Below, piece by piece: positions 14,767 through 19,435 of a DNA stretch of 19,435 nucleotides. Numbering within the stretch: the stretch's first letter is position 1; every line of letters begins with the position of its first letter. The stretch comes from Pseudomonadota bacterium (GTDB lineage Bacteria; Pseudomonadota; Alphaproteobacteria; Acetobacterales; Acetobacteraceae): positions 1 to 19,435 of the forward strand of contig JAKBCB010000014.1 in assembly GCA_021808185.1 (NCBI GenBank), read 5' to 3'. The position numbers were made by a program, and so were the translations under genes. The notes under the pieces were generated by a model. The model searched no databases. It worked only from the letters and a program-made list of their open reading frames with translations, and had not been told where the DNA came from.

Positions 14767-16016
14767 TCGCGGCGCGGCTGTTCTGGCGCATCTACCTCAC
14801 CTTGCTGGGCAGCCTGATCGTTGCGGCGGTGCTGGTGGCCGTGCTCTGGAGCGTGGTCGGGGAGACGCCGCTGGACGTTTGGAGCCGGATGCCGGTGCGG
14901 CTGCTGGAGGCGGCGCTACCGCCCTCGGAGGATCCGCCGGGCGCGACGGCGGCGGCGGCGGGGCGGCTCGCGCGGGCCATCGAGGGCGACGTCACCGTGC
15001 TCGGCCCCGATGGCCAGCCCCTCGCCGTGGCCGGCCGCCACCTGCTGCGCGGAGATGTGTTCGAGGACGGCGCGTGGCACGGCGAGCCGGGGCGGCATGT
15101 CTGGGCGTTCCATCTGCACGACGGGCGCACGGTGCTGGCCCGCTTCGGCGTGGCGCTGCGCCGGCCCGGCTGGCATGTGCTGCTGGTCCTCGTGCTGGTG
15201 GCGGTTGCCGTCGGCTTCGCCGCCCTGCCCATCGTGGCGCGCCTGACGCATCGGCTGGAGCGGCTGCGCCAGGGCGTCGAGCGGTTCGGCGGCGGCGACC
15301 TTGCCGCCCGCGTGCCCGTGCGGGGCCAGGACGAGATCGCCGCTGTCGCGCGCAGCTTCAACCAGGCGGCGGACCGCATCCAGGCGCTGCTGCACGCGCA
15401 TCGCGCGCTGCTCGCCAATGCCAGCCACGAACTGCGCTCCCCGCTCGCGCGGCTGTCGGTGGCGGTGGAGATGTGGGAGCAGGAGCCGTCATCCTCGGTG
15501 CGCGTGGAGATCGCGCGCAACCTGGGCGAACTCGATCAGTTGATCGACGAAATCCTGCTGGCCAGCCGCCTCGACCAACTCGGGCCGGGCGGCGCGACGG
15601 AGAAGCTGGACCTGCTGGCGCTGGCCGCCGAGGAAGCCGCGCGGGTGGGAGCGGCGGCGGAAGGCGAGGTGGTCGAGCTGCGCGGCGAGCCGCGCCTGTT
15701 GCGGCGCATGCTGCGCAACCTGTTGGAAAACGCCGTCAAGCACGGCGCGCCGCCGGTCGAGGTGGTGGTTGGCCGCGCGCCCTCCGGCCGCCCGCGCATC
15801 GTCGTGCGCGACCACGGGCCGGGCGTGCCCGAGGGCGAGCGGGAGCGGGTGTTCGAGCCGTTCTACCGCCCTGCGGGCCGCGCCGAGGCGGCTGGCGGGT
15901 GGGGGCTGGGCCTGGCCCTGGTGCGCCAGATCGCCGAACGCCATGGCGGGCAGGCGCGTTGCGCGGCGCGGCCGGACGGCGGCAGCGAATTCGTCGTCGA
16001 GTTGGCCGATGCCTGA
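14763..16016 (+). CDS. Sensor histidine kinase, CpxA-like, partner of the upstream regulator
   Basis: This is a 417-residue inner-membrane kinase. TM1 (about 10-32) and TM2 (about 138-158) enclose a periplasmic sensor of roughly 105 residues that contains several His (93, 106, 112, 117, 119). A HAMP linker (about 160-212) is followed by the dimerisation helix with the phospho-accepting His222 in NASHELRSPLARL. An ATPase domain has an N-box with Asn323 (LLENAVKHG), a D-box at Asp350 (DHGPG), an F-box (FEPFYRP) and a G-box (GWGLGLALV). HELRSPL and the domain order resemble CpxA. The linker between the His-box and the N-box is short. The signal is not known; misfolded envelope proteins, antibiotics or metals are all plausible from context. 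The final TGA lies inside a hairpin at 16015-16037. Confidence 0.93.
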   Translation: MIAARLFWRIYLTLLGSLIVAAVLVAVLWSVVGETPLDVWSRMPVRLLEAALPPSEDPPGATAAAAGRLARAIEGDVTVLGPDGQPLAVAGRHLLRGDVFEDGAWHGEPGRHVWAFHLHDGRTVLARFGVALRRPGWHVLLVLVLVAVAVGFAALPIVARLTHRLERLRQGVERFGGGDLAARVPVRGQDEIAAVARSFNQAADRIQALLHAHRALLANASHELRSPLARLSVAVEMWEQEPSSSVRVEIARNLGELDQLIDEILLASRLDQLGPGGATEKLDLLALAAEEAARVGAAAEGEVVELRGEPRLLRRMLRNLLENAVKHGAPPVEVVVGRAPSGRPRIVVRDHGPGVPEGERERVFEPFYRPAGRAEAAGGWGLGLALVRQIAERHGGQARCAARPDGGSEFVVELADA

Positions 16017-16037
16017 AGGCTAACGCCGTTAGCCTTC
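16015..16037. terminator. Hairpin at the convergent end of the kinase and amidase genes
   Basis: A perfect 10-base stem (GAAGGCTAAC / GTTAGCCTTC) with a GCC loop begins within the TGA of the kinase gene and ends eight bases before the stop of the convergent amidase gene. Neither strand shows a T-run after it, so it is not a textbook intrinsic terminator. Its position between convergent stops and its perfect symmetry suggest a shared 3'-end signal. Confidence 0.6.
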
Positions 16038-16045
16038 GCCACCGG

Positions 16046-16534
16046 TCAAGGCGCCGTGCCGGCCGCCGCGTGCAGCAGCGCCAGTGCGGCGGCGGCGAAG
16101 GCGCGCATGTTCCCGGCACGATCCGCCGTGCCGGTTTCCAGCGTGCGGGCGATCTCGACCGGCCCCGCGATGGCGATGCAGCCATGCCCCGGCGCGTCGC
16201 CGTAACTGTTGCCAGTGGGACCGGCGGCCCCGGTCTCCGCCAGCCCCCAGGTGGCGCCGAGGCGGTCGCGGATACGGCGCGCGAGCAGCAGGGCATAGGC
16301 TTCGGTGGAGGGGCGAAGGCCCGCCATGTCGGCCGGGGTGATGCCGAGCAGCGCCGCGCGGGCGTGGCGCGTGTACACCACGGCCCCGCCGGCGAAGTAC
16401 GCCGAGGCGCCCGGCTGCGCCAGCAGTGCCGCGGCGATCAGGCCGCCGGCGGAGGATTCCGCGACCGCGACGGTCTCGGCGCGCCCGCGTAGCAGCACGG
16501 CGGCGGCCTCGGCGCCTTGCAACAGATCCTGCAT
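16046..16534 (-). CDS. CinA-family nicotinamide-nucleotide amidase (PncC-like)
   Basis: This is a stand-alone CinA C-terminal domain of 162 residues, about the length of E. coli PncC/YgaD (165). Family members deamidate nicotinamide mononucleotide to nicotinic acid mononucleotide in NAD recycling. Recognisable motifs are AESSAGGLIAAAL near the N-terminus (usual form AESCTGG, keeping the Ser proposed as nucleophile), YFAGGAVVYT, and ETGAAGPTG (usual form GIAGPxGG). The deviations make activity less certain. The start at 16534 was chosen because GGGAG lies seven bases upstream. The frame stays open upstream to 16585 (17 more residues), passing through a long hairpin. It lies 63 bases downstream of the alkene reductase gene on the same strand and may share its transcript. 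Confidence 0.82.
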   Translation of the reverse strand: MQDLLQGAEAAAVLLRGRAETVAVAESSAGGLIAAALLAQPGASAYFAGGAVVYTRHARAALLGITPADMAGLRPSTEAYALLLARRIRDRLGATWGLAETGAAGPTGNSYGDAPGHGCIAIAGPVEIARTLETGTADRAGNMRAFAAAALALLHAAAGTAP

Positions 16535-16542
16535 GGATATCT

Positions 16543-16582
16543 CCCGCGACGGCGCGAGCATGGTCGCTCGCACCGTCGCGGG
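16543..16582 (-). promoter_or_regulatory. Long hairpin overlapping the amidase ribosome-binding site
   Basis: The outer arms are 10 perfect bases (CCCGCGACGG at 16543-16552 with CCGTCGCGGG at 16573-16582). After one mismatch there are six more pairs (GCGAGC / GCTCGC) around a 6-base loop. In the minus-strand transcript the last GGG of the stem is also the start of the GGGAG ribosome-binding site of the amidase gene. It could terminate reductase transcription or limit amidase translation. No T-run follows. Confidence 0.5.
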
Positions 16583-16597
16583 CAATGCGGCGGTGGA

Positions 16598-17662
16598 TCA
16601 GGCGGCAGCGCGTTGCAGGGTGGGGTAGTCGGTGTAGCCGTGCGCGCCGCCGCCATAGAACGTCGCCGGGTTCGGCTCGTTCAGTGCAGCACCAGCTTGC
16701 AGGCGCGCCGGCAGGTCGGGGTTGGCGATGAACTTCACGCCGAACGCCACCGCGTCCGCCCGGCCATGCCGCAGATCGTCCTCGGCCTGCTCCAGGGTGA
16801 AGCGCTCGTTGACGATATACACGCCGCCGAACGCCGCGCGCAGCGACGGGGCGAGCCGGTCATCGGCGACGTGCTCGCGGGCGCAAATGAAGGCGATGCC
16901 GCGCCGGCCCAGCTCCCGCGCGACATAGCCGAACGTCGCCGCGCGGTCGCTGTCGCCCATGTCGTGCGCATCCCCGCGCGGGGCCAGATGCATGCCGACG
17001 CGCCCCGCGCCCCAGACCGACACCACCGCGTCGGTGACGTCCAGCATCAGCCGCGCGCGGTTCTCGATCGAGCCGCCATAGCCGTCGGTGCGGTGGTTGC
17101 TGCCATCCTGGAGGAACTGGTCGAGCAGGTAGCCGTTGGCGCCGTGGATCTCCACGCCGTCGAAGCCGGCCTTCTGCGCGTTCTCGGCCCCCTGGCGATA
17201 CGCCTCGACCACGCCCGCCAGTTCCTCGGTGGCCAGCGCGCGCGGCACCGGATACGGCCGCTGCGGGCGCAGCAGGCTGACATGGCCGCGTGCCGCGATG
17301 GCGCTGGGCGCGACCGGCGGCTGGCCGTCCAGCAACGATGGGTCGGAGATGCGGCCGACATGCCACAATTGCAGGAACATCCGCCCGCCCGCCGCGTGCA
17401 CCGCCTCGGTGATGGCGCGCCAGGCCTCGATCTGCGCCGCGGACCAGATGCCCGGGGTGTTGGCGTAGCCCACGCCCATCGGCGTCACGGAGGTCGCTTC
17501 CGAGAGAATCAGGCCCGCCGAGGCGCGCTGCACGTAGTAGTCTCGCATCAGCGCCGTCGGCACGCGCGCGTCGGTGGCGCGGGCGCGGGTGAGCGGGGCC
17601 ATCAGCACGCGGTTGGGCAGCACGAGGTCGCCGACGCGCAGCGGATCGAAAAGGCCGGGCAT
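16598..17662 (-). CDS. Old Yellow Enzyme-family alkene reductase (NemA-like)
   Basis: This is a 354-residue FMN enzyme that reduces activated C=C bonds of electrophiles (enals, maleimides, nitro compounds) with NAD(P)H. The TIM-barrel landmarks are present: MAPLTRAR (Thr25, near the flavin), LQLWHVGR (Gln98, His101), EIHGANGYLLDQF (His173, Asn176, Tyr178: the substrate-binding His/Asn pair and proton-donor Tyr), DGSNHRTDGYGGSIENR, and a C-terminal FYGGGAHGYTDYP. The length matches NemA (365). The ATG at 17662 has AAGGA nine bases upstream; the frame stays open further but without family similarity. It diverges from an ArsR-type regulator gene across 99 bases with an inverted repeat, so induction by reactive electrophiles is likely by analogy with the regulator-reductase pairs known for this family. 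Confidence 0.95.
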   Translation of the reverse strand: MPGLFDPLRVGDLVLPNRVLMAPLTRARATDARVPTALMRDYYVQRASAGLILSEATSVTPMGVGYANTPGIWSAAQIEAWRAITEAVHAAGGRMFLQLWHVGRISDPSLLDGQPPVAPSAIAARGHVSLLRPQRPYPVPRALATEELAGVVEAYRQGAENAQKAGFDGVEIHGANGYLLDQFLQDGSNHRTDGYGGSIENRARLMLDVTDAVVSVWGAGRVGMHLAPRGDAHDMGDSDRAATFGYVARELGRRGIAFICAREHVADDRLAPSLRAAFGGVYIVNERFTLEQAEDDLRHGRADAVAFGVKFIANPDLPARLQAGAALNEPNPATFYGGGAHGYTDYPTLQRAAA

Positions 17663-17707
17663 AAGGGGCAATCCTTGGGTTCGGCCGGCACCGCCGGCGC
17701 GCTGGTG

Positions 17708-17723
17708 TTCGATGTTCGTCGAA
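17708..17723. promoter_or_regulatory. Inverted repeat in the reductase/ArsR divergent promoter region
   Basis: TTCGA-TGTTCG-TCGAA forms a 5-6-5 inverted repeat. Within it, GTTCG also occurs twice as a direct repeat (17707-17711, 17714-17718). Next to it, bases 17722-17727 read TATATT on the minus strand, a good -10 element for the reductase gene, so a bound repressor would block that promoter. The ArsR-type protein encoded 39 bases away is the obvious candidate. Confidence 0.5.
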
Positions 17724-17761
17724 TATAGGATGATTGCGGCCGAGTGGGAGGGGGGGACGCG

Positions 17762-18064
17762 ATGACGCAGGACGCCTACCAGCATCCGGCGCTGGAGGAC
17801 GTGACCTTGCCGGAGGTGCTGCACGCGCTCAGCGACCCGCTGCGCCTGTCGATCGTGGCGCGCCTGCGTGAGGGCGGCGAGCGGGGCTGGGGCGAGTTCG
17901 ACACGCATCTCGCGGCCTCCACGCTGAGCCACCACATGAAGGTGCTGCGCATGGCCGGGCTGATCCGCACCCGCCGCGAGGGGGCGCGCTGCCAAGTGGC
18001 GTTGCGACCGGAGATCGAGGGCCGGTTTCCGGGGCTGCTGGCGACCGTGATCGGCCTGACCTGA
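17762..18064 (+). CDS. Small ArsR-type winged-helix regulator
   Basis: This is a 100-residue DNA-binding protein. LHALSDPLRLSIVARL opens the winged-helix domain, and the recognition helix is ASTLSHHMKVLRMAGLI, followed by the wing RTRREGARCQVALRPE. These are standard ArsR-family features. The Cys-x-Cys metal site of true arsenic/cadmium sensors is missing; only one Cys (in GARCQV) is present. Sensing of metal is therefore unlikely, and an electrophile or redox signal through that single Cys is possible. The start was set at 17762 because a GGGAGGGGGG stretch lies six bases upstream. It is divergent from the alkene reductase gene and most likely controls it. Confidence 0.88.
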   Translation: MTQDAYQHPALEDVTLPEVLHALSDPLRLSIVARLREGGERGWGEFDTHLAASTLSHHMKVLRMAGLIRTRREGARCQVALRPEIEGRFPGLLATVIGLT

Positions 18065-18088
18065 TCGCCGGGCCCCGGATGGATCAGG
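18060..18088. terminator. Hairpin shared by two convergent stop codons
   Basis: The outer arms CCTGATC (18060-18066) and GATCAGG (18082-18088) enclose an inner CCGG-GCC-CCGG stem. Each outer arm contains the TGA of one of the two convergent genes (ArsR-type regulator and RND permease), which are only 19 bases apart. There is no T-run on either side. It is a likely bidirectional 3'-end structure. Confidence 0.5.
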
Positions 18089-19435
18089 CCGGCATGCTCT
18101 GCGGCTCCGGCTCCGGCGCCGAGCCGTGGCGGCGGGGGTGCTTGGCGCCGCCGTGCACGATGCTGAACACCGCTGGCACGAACAGCAGCGTGGCCATGGT
18201 GGCACAGATCAGGCCGCCGATCACCGCCTTGCCCAGCGGCGCGTTCTGGTCGCCGCTGAACGCCATCGGCACCATGCCGATCGCCATGGCCATCGCCGTC
18301 ATCAGCACCGGGCGGAAGCGCGTGCCGCCGGCCTCGATCGCGGCGGTCAGCGCGGTCTTGCCCGCCGCCAACTGCTCGCGCGCGAAGCTGACCACCAGGA
18401 TGCTGTTCGCGGTCGCGACACCCATGCACATGATGGCCCCGGTCAGCGCCGGCACCGACAGCGGGGTGTGGCTGATGAACAGCATCCACACGATCCCGGC
18501 CAGCGCCGCCGGCAGGGCGGTGATGATGACGAACGGGTCGAGCCAGGACTGGAAGTTCACCACCACCAGCAGATAGATCAGCACGATCGAGAAGCCGAGG
18601 CCGAACAGCAGCTGCGAATACGCCGTCGTCATGGTCTGGACCTGCCCGCGCACCGCGACGGTGGAGCCGAGCGGCACGTCCTTGGCGGTGTCGCGCAGGA
18701 TGCGCTGGATGTCCTCGGCCACGGCGCCGAGGTCGCGGCCGTGCACCGAGGCGTAGATGTCGATCAGCGGTTGCACGTTGTAGTGCGACACCACGCCGTC
18801 GCTGGTGGTGCGGGAAATCGCCGCGACACCGCCCAGCACCTGCGTGTTGTCATGCCCCGTGACCGGCATCTGCGCGAGGTCGCCCATGGTGTCGATCTTG
18901 TACTGCGGCATCTGCACCACGATCGGATAGGACACGCCGTTCTTCGGGTTGAGCCAGAAGGTCGGCGCGGTCTGGATGCTGCCGGCGAGGTTGTCGAGCA
19001 TGCTGTTCGCCACGTCGCGCTCGGTCAGCCCGACTTCCATGGCAAGCCCCCGGTCCACGTCCACCTTCAGCGTCGGCGCGTCGAACGCCTGCTGGATGCG
19101 CGGGTCGGCGACACCCGCGACCTTGCTGATCTTGCTCAACAGCATGGCGGCATAGGCGCGGTTGGCCACGAGGTTGTTGCCGATCACCTGCACGTCGATC
19201 GGCGCGGGCAGGCCGAAATTCAGGATCTGCGTGGTGATGTCGGCGGGCAGGAACGCGAACGAGGTGCCGGGGAAGTGCTGCGGCAACTGCTCGCGCAGCC
19301 GATCGACGTAGTCCTGCGTCGGCGCGTGGTCGGGCTTCAGCGAGATCAGGATGTCGGCGTCCTGCGGGCCGATGGTGCCCGAGTTGCTGTAGGCCATGTT
19401 GATGCCGCTGATCGGCAGGCCGATGTTATCGACGA
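18084..19435 (-). CDS. RND-superfamily efflux permease, C-terminal part (5' end outside window)
   Basis: The reading frame enters from the right edge with no start codon, so at least 450 residues of a roughly 1000-residue permease are visible. The visible part opens with VDNIGLPISGIN and YSNSGTIGPQDADILISLKP, from the second porter half, and continues through LPADITTQILNFGLPAPIDVQV. The last five membrane helices begin near FGLGFSIVLIYLLVVV. TM10 reads MGVATANSILVVSFA, where most drug-exporting RND pumps have a Lys before the Asn; here it is Ala. The C-terminus is short, charged and Pro-rich. This family is distinct from the MdtBC pair at 4622-10986. Its adaptor and channel would be expected upstream on this strand, beyond the window. 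The substrate is unknown. Confidence 0.92.
   Translation of the reverse strand, partial: VDNIGLPISGINMAYSNSGTIGPQDADILISLKPDHAPTQDYVDRLREQLPQHFPGTSFAFLPADITTQILNFGLPAPIDVQVIGNNLVANRAYAAMLLSKISKVAGVADPRIQQAFDAPTLKVDVDRGLAMEVGLTERDVANSMLDNLAGSIQTAPTFWLNPKNGVSYPIVVQMPQYKIDTMGDLAQMPVTGHDNTQVLGGVAAISRTTSDGVVSHYNVQPLIDIYASVHGRDLGAVAEDIQRILRDTAKDVPLGSTVAVRGQVQTMTTAYSQLLFGLGFSIVLIYLLVVVNFQSWLDPFVIITALPAALAGIVWMLFISHTPLSVPALTGAIMCMGVATANSILVVSFAREQLAAGKTALTAAIEAGGTRFRPVLMTAMAMAIGMVPMAFSGDQNAPLGKAVIGGLICATMATLLFVPAVFSIVHGGAKHPRRHGSAPEPEPQSMPA

Noticed and set aside
16517..17728. 403-residue plus-strand open frame opposite the reductase
   Set aside because: It is a shadow frame with no recognisable motif; the minus strand carries an intact Old Yellow Enzyme.
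16598..18205. Extended 535-residue version of the alkene reductase
   Set aside because: Family similarity starts at MPGLFDPLRVGD (17662), which has its own ribosome-binding site; the extension runs antisense through the ArsR-type gene and the divergent promoter region.

Overview
This is a GC-rich, gene-dense bacterial window. Codon usage (nearly all third positions G/C), the encoded CCA end of the tRNA fragment, and a surface protein ending in the Hint domain common in acetic-acid bacteria and relatives all point to an alphaproteobacterium, probably Acetobacteraceae. The family assignment is inference from protein style; no species can be named.

Layout. Bases 1-24 are the 3' end of a tRNA gene. 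At 185-3007 is a large exported-type protein: a subtilase-like domain whose usual catalytic His is replaced by Glu, a repeat-like middle, and a C-terminal Hint (autoprocessing) domain. After a 347-base gap comes a tightly packed operon, 3355-12413, for a complete tripartite drug efflux pump: MdtA-type adaptor, MdtB- and MdtC-type RND permeases, and a NodT-type outer-membrane lipoprotein channel. A class A beta-lactamase (12426-13301, minus) converges on the operon. Divergent from it is a CpxP/Spy-like periplasmic protein (13437-13943), followed by a CpxR-like response regulator and its sensor kinase (14068-16016). The rest is metabolic and regulatory: a PncC/CinA-type amidase (minus), an Old Yellow Enzyme-type alkene reductase (minus) divergent from a small ArsR-type regulator (plus), and the C-terminal part of another RND permease (minus) that runs off the right edge.

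How the genes may work together. The centre of the window (3355-16016) reads as an envelope-defence locus: drug export, beta-lactam hydrolysis, a periplasmic stress protein and a Cpx/Bae-type two-component system. A perfect TTTAC-N5-TTTAC direct repeat (GTAAA-N5-GTAAA on the other strand, the CpxR box of enterobacteria) lies in the 135-base gap between bla and the Spy-like gene. It could let the adjacent regulator control both. In E. coli, mdtABC and spy are known Bae/Cpx targets, so the grouping makes sense; the coupling to a beta-lactamase is the unusual part and is inference.

The ArsR/reductase pair forms a second, self-contained regulatory unit with an inverted-repeat operator candidate at 17708-17723. 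Several strong hairpins mark gene ends; two overlap stop codons of convergent genes, and one covers part of the ribosome-binding site of the amidase gene. No CRISPR array, insertion sequence, phage gene or rRNA was seen.
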